Of a DNA stretch of 64,000 nt, positions 50,831-59,454 are shown in pieces; within the stretch, counting starts at the first letter, position 1, and each line of letters starts with the position of its first letter. This stretch comes from Loktanella sp. SALINAS62. Its GTDB lineage: Bacteria; Pseudomonadota; Alphaproteobacteria; Rhodobacterales; Rhodobacteraceae. Below the pieces are notes generated by a model that was given only the letters and a program-made list of their open reading frames with translations, had not been told where the DNA came from and ran no database searches. The stretch is from contig NZ_JAAFZU010000001.1 of the NCBI RefSeq assembly GCF_018263905.1, forward strand, positions 48,157 to 112,156. Direction: 5' to 3'. Made by a program: the position numbers and the translations under genes.

Positions 50831-52212
50831 GAGGCGATCCGATCTTTGATGATTTGCTGGATCGCGGACAGGTCGTTTGCTGCCCGTGTGATCCGTTCGT
50901 CGCGGTCATACAGGTCCGCCATGCGGGGGGGCAAGGGGGGGTGGATACCTGTCGCCCGTTCCACCGCTGCGGGGAATTTTGCCGGGTGCGCCGTGGCCAA
51001 TGTCACCATCGGCGTAGTCCCCAGATGGTGCTGTGCAACATGCACGCCGACCGCGGAATGGGGGCACAGCAATTCGCCGTGTTCTTGGACATAGGTGGTA
51101 ATCGCATCTGACGTGTCCTGTTCAGACGCCCGGCCCGACAGATAGCTATCGCGCAGCGCGTCAATGGCGCCTTGGCTGACGGTGAACCCACCCTGTTTCA
51201 GATCGGCCATCTGATCTGCGACCGCAGCCCCGTCCTGTCCATAAGCGTAAAACAGCGCCCGTTCGAAATTCGAAGATACCTGAATATCCATCGACGGGCT
51301 GATGGTCGGGGTCACTGTGCCCTTAGTATAGGCGCCGGTTTCCAGCGTGCGATGCAGGATGTCATTGGTATTCGTGGCGACCACCAGATCACGGATCGGC
51401 AGGCCCATCCGCTTGGCGATATAGCCTGCAAAAATGTCGCCAAAATTGCCGGTCGGCACGGTAAAGCTGACCTCGCGCTGCGGCGCGCCCAGCGACACGG
51501 CGGCGGTAAAGTAATAAACCACCTGCGCCAGCACGCGGCCCCAATTGATGCTATTCACGCCCGCCAGCCGCACGTCTTCGCGGAACTGGAAATCGTTGAA
51601 CATATCCTTGACCATCGCCTGACAATCATCGAAATCGCCGTCCACCGCGATGGCGTGAACGTTGGATTCGGTCGGCGTGGTCATCTGTCGCCGCTGCACT
51701 TCGGATACGCGCCCATGGGGATACAGGATGATGACATCGACAGCATCAAGCCCGCGAAACGCCTCGATCGCGGCGGACCCGGTATCGCCGGACGTGGCGC
51801 CAACGATGGTGACGCGGTCGCCGGACCGGCCAAGTGCAGCTTCGAACATCTGGCCGATCAACTGCATGGCGAAATCCTTGAACGCCAGCGTCGGTCCGTG
51901 GAACAGTTCCAGCAGGAAATGGTTCGGGGCCAGTTGCACCAGCGGCGCCCGCGCCGCATGGCCGAACCCGGCATAGGCATTGGCGATCAGCTCACGGAAC
52001 TGGTTGTCGGAAAAGGTATCGCCGATAAAGGGCCGCATCACAGCATAGGCCACATCTTCGTAACTTTGCCCTGCGAACCCCGCGATGGTGTCGTGGTCCA
52101 GCGTCGGGATTGTTTCGGGCACATATAGCCCCCCATCGCGGGCCAGTCCTGTCAACATCGCCTGTTCGAACGTCAGGACAGGGGCCGTGCCCCGGGTCGA
52201 GATATATCGCAT
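50827..52212 (-). CDS. thrC: Threonine synthase
   Basis: Converts O-phosphohomoserine to threonine. It has 461 residues, beginning 'MRYISTRGTAPVLTFEQA', with PLP lysine in 'LAFKDFAMQLIGQMFEA', phosphate loop 'GATSGDTGSAAIEAFRG' and 'PTGNFGDIFAGYIAKRMGLP'. This is the long, fungal/Gram-negative class of ThrC. The start is fixed by the family N-terminus at 52212; the frame continues upstream through SURF1 in another sense only as open frame. It lies two bases after SURF1. Confidence 0.96.
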   Translation of the reverse strand: MRYISTRGTAPVLTFEQAMLTGLARDGGLYVPETIPTLDHDTIAGFAGQSYEDVAYAVMRPFIGDTFSDNQFRELIANAYAGFGHAARAPLVQLAPNHFLLELFHGPTLAFKDFAMQLIGQMFEAALGRSGDRVTIVGATSGDTGSAAIEAFRGLDAVDVIILYPHGRVSEVQRRQMTTPTESNVHAIAVDGDFDDCQAMVKDMFNDFQFREDVRLAGVNSINWGRVLAQVVYYFTAAVSLGAPQREVSFTVPTGNFGDIFAGYIAKRMGLPIRDLVVATNTNDILHRTLETGAYTKGTVTPTISPSMDIQVSSNFERALFYAYGQDGAAVADQMADLKQGGFTVSQGAIDALRDSYLSGRASEQDTSDAITTYVQEHGELLCPHSAVGVHVAQHHLGTTPMVTLATAHPAKFPAAVERATGIHPPLPPRMADLYDRDERITRAANDLSAIQQIIKDRIAS

Positions 52213-52213
52213 G

Positions 52214-52885
52214 TCAGTTTCCCTTGGGTCGTAGCGTGCGGACAATGAACAGGCCCGACATGGCCAGCCATCCAGCGGCCAACAAGAACCATGTGACCGC
52301 ATAAGACAAATGGTCGTTTGGGATGCCGGTGATCCCGACGGGCATCGGAACGGTGTCGCCCGGAATTTCCCGCGCGACCAGAAATACCGGTTCAGTGTCC
52401 AGGGTCTGCGACATGGCGACCGCATCACGCGCGAACCAAAGCCCGTTGTCGGGTTCAGGCGTGAAACCGTCGACCTCGTCCGGCCACAACAGGTTTCCGG
52501 TGACCGTGATCTCGCCAGTGGGCAAAGGTGTCGCGCGATCATCCAGCCCGGCGAAACCCGCATCCACCAGAATGGTGCGTTCCCCGGTGTTGAATGCGCT
52601 GATCGTCCGATAACCCGCACCGTTTTCTTCGGTGCTGACCAGAACGTGCAGCACGTCACCGGTCAATTCTCCGCTGGCGGTGACTGGCAGGTATTCGTGT
52701 TCCGCTTCGGCCAGAACAGCCGGGATCGACACAGGCGGTGCGGCGATGCTGGTTTCGATGTCTGCCAGAATGTCTGATTTCCATTGCATGCGCTGAATCT
52801 GCCAAACACCCAGCGCAATCAGCACGCCAGCGCCTGCAACAGCCAACAGAACGGGAAAGATCAGTTTTCGCAATTGGATACCCAA
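52214..52885 (-). CDS. SURF1-family cytochrome c oxidase assembly protein
   Basis: A 223-residue membrane protein with one helix near each end ('FPVLLAVAGAGVLIALGVWQ' and 'HLSYAVTWFLLAAGWLAMSG') around a periplasmic domain, the SURF1 layout. 'GVWQIQRMQWK' and 'NDHLSYA..WF' are family signatures. It helps haem a insertion into subunit I. The start appears to be a TTG at 52885. It follows the ctaE terminator and precedes thrC. Confidence 0.91.
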   Translation of the reverse strand: MGIQLRKLIFPVLLAVAGAGVLIALGVWQIQRMQWKSDILADIETSIAAPPVSIPAVLAEAEHEYLPVTASGELTGDVLHVLVSTEENGAGYRTISAFNTGERTILVDAGFAGLDDRATPLPTGEITVTGNLLWPDEVDGFTPEPDNGLWFARDAVAMSQTLDTEPVFLVAREIPGDTVPMPVGITGIPNDHLSYAVTWFLLAAGWLAMSGLFIVRTLRPKGN

Positions 52886-52941
52886 GCGTTACGGTCGTGC
52901 AGGCTTAGCGCGTTTGAACAGGGGGGTGAAGGGTCCGACGT

Positions 52942-52969
52942 AAAAGGGCGGCCCCGCGGGCCGCCCTTT
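52942..52969 (-). terminator. Terminator-like hairpin between ctaE and SURF1
   Basis: AAAGGGCGGCCC and GGGCCGCCCTTT form a perfect 12-bp stem with a 3-base loop. Read in the minus direction it ends in TTTTA, 25 bases after the ctaE stop. It probably reduces read-through into SURF1-thrC. Confidence 0.8.
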
Positions 52970-52993
52970 GATCGTGCGCGTCAATGAAGCGTG

Positions 52994-53800
52994 TCAAGCG
53001 CCCCAGACATAGATCGAAGCAAACAGGAAAAGCCAAACCACATCAACAAAGTGCCAGTACCAGGCTGCGGCCTCAAAACCGACATGCTTTTCAGCGGTAA
53101 AGTGGCCCGCATAGACACGGAACAGGCAAACCAGCAGGAAGATCGTCCCGATGATCACGTGAAACCCGTGAAAACCCGTCGCCATAAAGAAGTTGGCACC
53201 GTAGATGTTACCCGACAGGCCGAATGCCGCGTGGGTATATTCATAAGCCTGAAAGACGGTGAAGATCGCGCCAAGTGCCACGGCCAGCATCAAGCCGTAT
53301 TTCACATCCTGACGGTTGTCTTCGTGCACCAGCGCGTGGTGTGCCCACGTTGCAGCAGCACCCGAACACAGCAGGATCAGTGTGTTGATCAGCGGCAGGT
53401 GCCAAGGATCGAACGTTTCGATTCCCACCGGCGGCCAGACCCCATCGACGGACGGGCTGTCAGGGCCCATCGGATACATGGCGTGTTTGAAGAACGACCA
53501 GAACCACGCCGCAAAGAACATGACTTCGGACATGATGAACATGATGAAACCGTAGCGCAGTCCAATGCGGACGACGGGGGTGTGATCACCGACTTGGCTT
53601 TCTGAAATCACGTCGGCCCACCATGCGTACATCACATACAGCACCAGCGCGAGACCGACGAGGAACATCCAGGGGCCGCCGCCTTGCTTTGGCATCCACA
53701 GCACGCTGCCAAACAACATGATAAAGGCACCCAGCGCGGCGAGGAACGGCCAGACGGACGGTGGAAGAATATGATAGTCGTGGTTCTTTTCGTGGGCCAT
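52994..53800 (-). CDS. ctaE: Cytochrome c oxidase subunit III
   Basis: A 268-residue membrane subunit of the aa3-type oxidase with seven predicted helices. Typical parts are '[20 protein letters not shown]', '[20 protein letters not shown]', '[17 protein letters not shown]', '[20 protein letters not shown]' and '[16 protein letters not shown]'. It is the last gene of the coxB-ctaB-ctaG-ctaE cluster, directly upstream of a strong hairpin. Subunit I (ctaD) is not in the window. Confidence 0.97.
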   Translation of the reverse strand: MAHEKNHDYHILPPSVWPFLAALGAFIMLFGSVLWMPKQGGGPWMFLVGLALVLYVMYAWWADVISESQVGDHTPVVRIGLRYGFIMFIMSEVMFFAAWFWSFFKHAMYPMGPDSPSVDGVWPPVGIETFDPWHLPLINTLILLCSGAAATWAHHALVHEDNRQDVKYGLMLAVALGAIFTVFQAYEYTHAAFGLSGNIYGANFFMATGFHGFHVIIGTIFLLVCLFRVYAGHFTAEKHVGFEAAAWYWHFVDVVWLFLFASIYVWGA

Positions 53801-53824
53801 TGAAGTCGTTCCCTGCGGCTGTCG

Positions 53825-54436
53825 TTAGTCGTTGTCTATGGCGGTGACGGGCGATGCGGTCAAGCTTTCAGGATCAAGCGACGCGTTATCCACGGCCGCA
53901 TAATCCTCAATCTCGTAGAAGGTATAGCCCAATGTGATCGTATGGACGAATTTCGCATCACGATGATCGACGATGGCCGGGTCAACGTAAAAGCTGACTG
54001 GCATCAAAACCGTTTCGCCGGGTTGCAGAAGCTGTTCGGTAAAACAGAAGCATTCGATCTTGTCGAAAAACCTGCCCGCTTCGTAAGGCGTCACGTTATA
54101 TGCGGCCTGACCTGCAACCGGTTGGTCGGTCGGGTTGTGTGCTTCGTAAAAGGCCAAACCGGTTTCACCGATCCGCAACGTCATCGAACGTTCAACCGGC
54201 GTGAACGTCCAGGGCATATCCCGGTCAAGACTGGCATCGAAACGTACGGTGATCTCTTGATCCAGAATGGTGTCGGATCCCTGTTCCGCCACGTCGGTTG
54301 CGCCACCGAATCCCGTCACCCGGCAAAACCAGTCGTAAAACGGGACCGACGCCCACGCCAGCCCGCCCATGACCACGACCACACTCACCAATTGGACCGC
54401 CGTGCGGCGCGTGCCTTGAATTCCTGCAAACATCAT
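53825..54436 (-). CDS. ctaG: Cytochrome c oxidase assembly protein CtaG/Cox11
   Basis: A 203-residue copper chaperone for the CuB centre of subunit I. It has one N-terminal membrane anchor ('TAVQLVSVVVVMGGLAWASV') and a periplasmic immunoglobulin-like domain. The family motif 'IECFCFTEQLLQPGETVLMP' carries the copper-binding Cys pair (C-F-C). It also has 'VPFYDWFCRVTGFGG'. It overlaps the small membrane-protein gene upstream by one base. Confidence 0.96.
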   Translation of the reverse strand: MMFAGIQGTRRTAVQLVSVVVVMGGLAWASVPFYDWFCRVTGFGGATDVAEQGSDTILDQEITVRFDASLDRDMPWTFTPVERSMTLRIGETGLAFYEAHNPTDQPVAGQAAYNVTPYEAGRFFDKIECFCFTEQLLQPGETVLMPVSFYVDPAIVDHRDAKFVHTITLGYTFYEIEDYAAVDNASLDPESLTASPVTAIDND

Positions 54437-54651
54437 CAGTCCGCCCCTCCTGTTTGTGCCTCATCTTGAGGGATGATCTGGGGGCGCGCCACGTGGTCAA
54501 ATGTCTCAAACTGGCGGGCATCACCCAGTTGCAGGACCTTGACCACCGTCAGACCAAAGACGATGGCCAGAAATCCCAAAAGCAGCAGCCCGACACCGGT
54601 GTTCCGGCCCTTGCGGCGCTGGTGCAGTTCATGTTCGACGCGTAATGCCAT
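54436..54651 (-). CDS. Small membrane protein of the cox cluster
   Basis: A 71-residue protein: a basic N-terminus ('ELHQRRKGRNTGVG'), one helix ('LLLLGFLAIVFGLTVVKVLQ') and a periplasmic tail. Small single-span proteins between ctaB and ctaG are usual in Rhodobacteraceae cox clusters. They are probably oxidase accessory proteins (CoxF-like), but the exact role is unknown. It shares bases with both neighbouring genes, so it is certainly co-translated. Confidence 0.82.
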   Translation of the reverse strand: MALRVEHELHQRRKGRNTGVGLLLLGFLAIVFGLTVVKVLQLGDARQFETFDHVARPQIIPQDEAQTGGAD

Positions 54652-55586
54652 TACAGGCCTCCTGACCGCAGCGCGGACTCTATCAACAGCGCACCGAAAT
54701 GCGCGAAAAGGTAGTACAGCGACACCTTGAAGGTCTTGATTTCGACCTTGTATTTATCTGCTTCTGCCTGATCCTCGTTGCGGCGCCAGATGTCGTAACA
54801 GCCTTTCAGGAACCAAGCGTTGAACACCGCAGCAACGCTGAGATAGACCCAGCCACCAATCGACGTAAACCCAAGCGCCACTGCGACGGCTACAAGGGGA
54901 ACGCAGTAGGCCAGCACATGGTTGCGCGTGCTGCGCCGTCCGTGCGTTTCGGTCAGCATCGGCACGCCCGCATCGCCATAGTCCGTTTTCACGAACAGGG
55001 CCAAGGCCCAGAAATGCGGCGGCGTCCACATAAAGATCAGACCGAACATCAGCACCGATTCGATGCTGACACCGCCGGTTGCGACGGCCCAGCCGATCAT
55101 CGGGGGAAACGAACCCGCCGCACCACCGATGACGATGTTCTGTGGCGTCGCGCGTTTCAGCCACATCGAATAGACGACAGCGTAAAAGAAGATCGTGAAC
55201 GCCAGCAGTCCGGCGGCGACAAAGTTCGTCGCCAGCGCCAGCAACACGACCGAAAAGCCTGACAGGGCAAGCCCCAGACCCAACGCTTCGCCCGGTTTGA
55301 CGCGGCCATCGGGAATGGGCCGCTTTGCCGTGCGTCGCATGCGCGCATCAATATCGGCATCCCACCACATGTTCAGCGAACCCGATGCGCCCGCACCTAC
55401 CGCAATGCACAGGATTGCCACAAAACCGATAAACGGATGCACCCCGACAGGTGCGACGATCAGGCCAACCAGTGCCGTGAACACCACCAGCGACATGACA
55501 CGGGGCTTCATCAGGGCAAAATAATCGCCCATCTGCGCCTCATATGTGCTTTCTGCGACTGTCTCGTGCAGGCTCATGTCGGACAT
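54651..55586 (-). CDS. ctaB: Haem O synthase (protoheme IX farnesyltransferase)
   Basis: A 311-residue UbiA-family membrane prenyltransferase that makes haem O, the precursor of haem A. It has the allylic-diphosphate motif '[20 protein letters not shown]' (N-x-x-x-D-x-x-x-D), '[19 protein letters not shown]' and '[20 protein letters not shown]'. It lies between coxB and the small membrane gene; a GC-rich 9-bp hairpin (55619-55641) separates it from coxB. Confidence 0.96.
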   Translation of the reverse strand: MSDMSLHETVAESTYEAQMGDYFALMKPRVMSLVVFTALVGLIVAPVGVHPFIGFVAILCIAVGAGASGSLNMWWDADIDARMRRTAKRPIPDGRVKPGEALGLGLALSGFSVVLLALATNFVAAGLLAFTIFFYAVVYSMWLKRATPQNIVIGGAAGSFPPMIGWAVATGGVSIESVLMFGLIFMWTPPHFWALALFVKTDYGDAGVPMLTETHGRRSTRNHVLAYCVPLVAVAVALGFTSIGGWVYLSVAAVFNAWFLKGCYDIWRRNEDQAEADKYKVEIKTFKVSLYYLFAHFGALLIESALRSGGL

Positions 55587-55688
55587 GGTCTTGCTTTCGG
55601 GTTAGTTCATTGAAGATCGGCCCTGCCGTTGGGGCAAGGCCGGTCAAAACACGCAGGTCATGACGCAGCTTTTGCTGCGGCCCAGCCG

Positions 55689-56519
55689 TCAGGCCGCGTT
55701 CTGCACCTTGGCTTCTTCCAGCCACGCGTCGTATTCTTCCTGGCTCACAACCTTGACCGTGATCGGCATGTAGGCGTGATCTTTGCCGCACAATTCGGAA
55801 CACTGGCCAAAATAGACGCCTTCGCGGTCGGCAGTGAACCAAAGCTGTGCCAGACGACCCGGAACGCTGTCCTGCTTTACACCGAACGCAGGCACGGTCC
55901 AGGAATGGATCACGTCGGCACCGGTCAGTTGCATCACGATGGTTGCACCGACAGGAATGACGACAGGTTGGTCTGTCGCCAGCAGGTAATGACTGTCTTC
56001 GTAACCGAAATCTGCCAATTCGTCGCGTGCAAGCATAAAGGATTCGAACGCCACCTCGTCATCGACGTATTCGTAACCCCAATACCACTGATAGCCAGTC
56101 ACCTTGATGGTGATGTCGCCTTCGGGAATTTCCTGCTGGTTGAACAGGACGGGCAGCGAAAACGCACCGATAAACACCAGAATAACGATCGGGACGACGG
56201 TCCACGCGATTTCGAGCGGGCTGTTATGGGTGAACCGCGCAGGTGTCGGGTTGGATTTTGAATTGTATTTGATGATGACCCACGCGATCAGGCCGGTCAC
56301 AAACAGGGTGATCGCCGTGATGATCACCAACAACAGGTTGTCCAGCCAGTGAACGTCGCGCGCAATCGAAGTCGCAGCCTCTTGAAAGCCTATGCCGCCG
56401 GGTATTGGCGCACCGATGACCGGCAGGTCGCTTCTGACGTCCTGCGCCGCGGCTGCGCCACCCGCCATCATCAAACCCAAAGTGGCCCATCCGGTTTTGG
56501 CGAAGTTGCTCAAACCCAT
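55689..56519 (-). CDS. coxB: Cytochrome c oxidase subunit II
   Basis: A 276-residue subunit carrying the CuA centre that accepts electrons from cytochrome c. It has a signal peptide ending near '[12 protein letters not shown]' and two membrane helices ('[20 protein letters not shown]', '[19 protein letters not shown]'). The CuA ligands are in '[12 protein letters not shown]' and '[14 protein letters not shown]'. It starts at ATG 56519 ('[11 protein letters not shown]'). It leads the minus-strand oxidase cluster and is divergent from tldD. Confidence 0.97.
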   Translation of the reverse strand: MGLSNFAKTGWATLGLMMAGGAAAAQDVRSDLPVIGAPIPGGIGFQEAATSIARDVHWLDNLLLVIITAITLFVTGLIAWVIIKYNSKSNPTPARFTHNSPLEIAWTVVPIVILVFIGAFSLPVLFNQQEIPEGDITIKVTGYQWYWGYEYVDDEVAFESFMLARDELADFGYEDSHYLLATDQPVVIPVGATIVMQLTGADVIHSWTVPAFGVKQDSVPGRLAQLWFTADREGVYFGQCSELCGKDHAYMPITVKVVSQEEYDAWLEEAKVQNAA

Positions 56520-56687
56520 TTTCGCTTCCCTTCGTAAGTCCGCGCCCAGCGCGATATGGATCCGCGGCTTTACGGAATCCCGTTGTAACTTTGTGACCGT
56601 GTCCCATATCCTGACGGACAACTCAAGAACCCAGCTTGCGGCAATCGGACGCTTATCGTGCCCTGCCCCACCCCAGCGGAGAGCCCG

Positions 56688-58106
56688 ATGTCAGACGCCC
56701 CATTTCGTCCATTCGATACCCACCTTGATCGGGATACGGCCCTGCTGCACCTGCAAGAGGCCACACGCGGCGCCGATGATGGCGAGCTTTTCATCGAACG
56801 CAAACGTTCTGAGGCATTGGTGCTGGACGATGGCCACTTGAAAAACGCTAGTTTCGACGCCGCCGAAGGATTCGGATTGCGTGCCGTGCGTGGCGAAACG
56901 GCGGGCTATTCCCATTCCACCACGATCGATGAATACGCCCTAAAGCGCGCCGTCGCAACCGCGCGGCTGGCCGTTGGCGACGGCGGCGGCACACTGGCCG
57001 CCGGTCCGCAGGGCACGAACGAAAAGCTGTACAGCGATATCGACCCCGTGACCGAAGCCACGTTCCCGGCAAAGGTGGATCTGCTGCGCGAAATCGACGC
57101 CTTTTGCCGCGATCTCGACGCTCGCGTCGTGCAGGTCACCGCGTCCGTCGCCGCATCGTTGCAAGAGGTGGCGATCCTGCGGCCCGATGGCGCGCTGGTG
57201 ACCGATACCCGCCCGATGAGCCGGATCAACATCAGCGTGATCGTCGAACAGGACGGCCGCCGCGAAAGCGGATCGATGGGCGGTGGCGGCCGCGCATCGT
57301 TGCTTGGCCTGATTGACCGCGACCACTGGCAAGGCGTTGCCCGCGAAGCGTTGCGGATCGCCCTGATCAACCTTCAGGCCGAACCAGCACCGGCTGGCGT
57401 GCTGGACGTGGTATTGGGACCGGGCTGGCCCGGTATCTTGCTGCACGAGGCGATTGGCCACGGGCTGGAGGGCGATTTCAACCGCAAGGGCAGTTCCGCA
57501 TTCGCAGGCCTGATGGGCCAGCAGATCGCGGCCAAGGGCGTGACCGTGCTTGACGATGGCACGATCCCCGATAGGCGCGGGTCGATCACCGTCGATGACG
57601 AAGGCACCCCCGGCGCAAAGAACACACTGATCGAGGACGGCGTGCTGGTCGGCTATATGCAGGATCGACAAAATGCCCGCCTGATGGGTGTCGCCCCGAC
57701 TGGAAATGGTCGTCGTGAAAGCTTTGCCCACGCACCGATGCCGCGCATGACAAACACCTATATGTTGTCGGGCGATGCTGACCCGCAGGATATGGTCCGT
57801 GACCTGAAGGACGGCATTTATGCCGTCGGGTTCGGCGGCGGTCAGGTCGACATCACCAACGGTAAATTCGTGTTTTCCTGCACCGAAGCCTACCGCGTCC
57901 GCGACGGACGCATCGGCGCACCGGTCAAGGGCGCGACCCTGATCGGCGACGGCGCCACCGCGCTGAAACAGATCCGTGCCATCGGCAACGATCTGGCGCT
58001 GGACCCCGGCATCGGCAATTGTGGCAAGGCGGGCCAGTGGGTGCCCGTCGGTGTGGGCCAGCCCAGCCTGATGATCGGCGGGCTGACCGTGGGCGGATCG
58101 GGATGA
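56688..58106 (+). CDS. tldD: Metalloprotease TldD
   Basis: A 472-residue TldD, normally working with TldE/PmbA to process peptides (antitoxin CcdA, microcin B17 and others). The zinc site is intact: '[20 protein letters not shown]' (H-E-x-x-x-H), with later '[14 protein letters not shown]' and '[17 protein letters not shown]'. The ATG at 56688 is used. No tldE is visible, so the partner must be encoded elsewhere. The gene is divergent from coxB, and dprA follows on the same strand. Confidence 0.95.
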   Translation: MSDAPFRPFDTHLDRDTALLHLQEATRGADDGELFIERKRSEALVLDDGHLKNASFDAAEGFGLRAVRGETAGYSHSTTIDEYALKRAVATARLAVGDGGGTLAAGPQGTNEKLYSDIDPVTEATFPAKVDLLREIDAFCRDLDARVVQVTASVAASLQEVAILRPDGALVTDTRPMSRINISVIVEQDGRRESGSMGGGGRASLLGLIDRDHWQGVAREALRIALINLQAEPAPAGVLDVVLGPGWPGILLHEAIGHGLEGDFNRKGSSAFAGLMGQQIAAKGVTVLDDGTIPDRRGSITVDDEGTPGAKNTLIEDGVLVGYMQDRQNARLMGVAPTGNGRRESFAHAPMPRMTNTYMLSGDADPQDMVRDLKDGIYAVGFGGGQVDITNGKFVFSCTEAYRVRDGRIGAPVKGATLIGDGATALKQIRAIGNDLALDPGIGNCGKAGQWVPVGVGQPSLMIGGLTVGGSG

Positions 58107-58183
58107 TCCTGCTGTCGTTCATGCACTGTTAAGGGTTTGATTCTAACGTCAGAGGTGCAGCAGACGAAGCAAGGACGCTTACA

Positions 58184-59329
58184 GTGGCCGACTCTCCGCA
58201 GACACCTTGCATCCCCCCAACGGATGGCCCCCTTTTCGACCAGCTTCGGCTGCTGCGCTCTCGCCGGGTCGGGCCGACGACATTTCATCGACTGATGGCT
58301 GAACACGGATCGGCCCGCGCTGCACTGGATGCATTGCCGGATGTGGCCCGCGCGGCGGGCGTGGCCGATTACACGGTCTGTCCACAGGCCGTCGTTGCGG
58401 CTGAAATCCGCGCGGCGCGCGCGGCGGGGGTCATGCTGATCGCCGCAAGCGATGCGAATTATCCCGCAGCCCTTTCGGACATGACGGACGCACCGCCGTT
58501 GTTGTGGGCATTGGGCGATCTGTCTTTGTTGGCACGTCCGATGATCGCCATGGTCGGTGCACGCAACGCGTCGTCATTGGGCACACGCATGGCGCGCAAA
58601 CTGGCCGCTGACCTGACCGACGCCGGTTTCGTCGTGGTGTCGGGCTTGGCCCGCGGGATCGATGCAGCCGCCCATCTGGCCGCTCTTGATGGTGGCACCA
58701 TCGCCGTTCAGGCCGGTGGTGTCGATGTGATCTATCCGTCCGAAAACGCCGAATTGGCCCATGCCATCACGGATCGCGGCCTGCGGATATCGGAAATGCC
58801 GATGGGTCTGCAACCGCAGGCCCGTCATTTCCCCGCGCGCAACCGGATCATCGCAGGGCTGTCGCGCGCTGTCGTTGTCGTGGAAGCCGCGGCAAAATCC
58901 GGCAGCCTGATCACGGCACGCAATGCGCTGGACCAGCACCGCGACGTTTTGGCCGTGCCTGGCCACCCTTTTGACGCCCGCGCTGCAGGCTGCAACCTGC
59001 TGATCAGGGACGGCGCGACATTGGTCCGCAACGCCGCAGACATCATCGACGCGCTAGGACCACAGGTCACCGCGAACGTGGTCCGGACACCGATTGAACA
59101 AACCTTGCCACCGGAAACACCGCCACCGCCGCCGTCCCGCGATTTGTCCACGGCATCCCGCCTGCACGACCTGATCCTGGACCGTCTTAGCCCGTCCCCC
59201 ATTGCCGAAGACCAGCTGATCCGCGACCTGTCGGTTAAAGCGTTCCAGATGGCGCCAGCGCTGGTTGATCTTGAACTGGATGGCAAGATCGTGCGCCAGC
59301 CCGGCGGAATGTTGGCCCGGGTTGTGTAA
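58184..59329 (+). CDS. dprA: DNA-processing protein DprA
   Basis: A 381-residue protein that loads RecA on incoming single-stranded DNA in transformation. The Rossmann core has 'MVGARNASSLGTRMARKLAA', 'VVSGLARGIDAAAHLAAL', 'GVDVIYPSENAELAHAI', 'FPARNRIIAGLSRAVVVVEA' and 'SGSLITARNALDQ'. A C-terminal winged-helix domain follows a proline-rich linker ('TLPPETPPPPPSR'). The start is GTG behind AAGGACG. It has normal alphaproteobacterial length. Confidence 0.95.
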   Translation: MADSPQTPCIPPTDGPLFDQLRLLRSRRVGPTTFHRLMAEHGSARAALDALPDVARAAGVADYTVCPQAVVAAEIRAARAAGVMLIAASDANYPAALSDMTDAPPLLWALGDLSLLARPMIAMVGARNASSLGTRMARKLAADLTDAGFVVVSGLARGIDAAAHLAALDGGTIAVQAGGVDVIYPSENAELAHAITDRGLRISEMPMGLQPQARHFPARNRIIAGLSRAVVVVEAAAKSGSLITARNALDQHRDVLAVPGHPFDARAAGCNLLIRDGATLVRNAADIIDALGPQVTANVVRTPIEQTLPPETPPPPPSRDLSTASRLHDLILDRLSPSPIAEDQLIRDLSVKAFQMAPALVDLELDGKIVRQPGGMLARVV

Positions 59330-59454
59330 TCTTGTTCAACAAGCCACGCGTGTAGCTGCCTCATAACGTTCAGGACAAGGCGCATTGACATCCTTTGGTC
59401 AACCGCCACATGTTGCGCGGCCATAGCCACCCTGTCTGAACGTTAAGGATTCCC

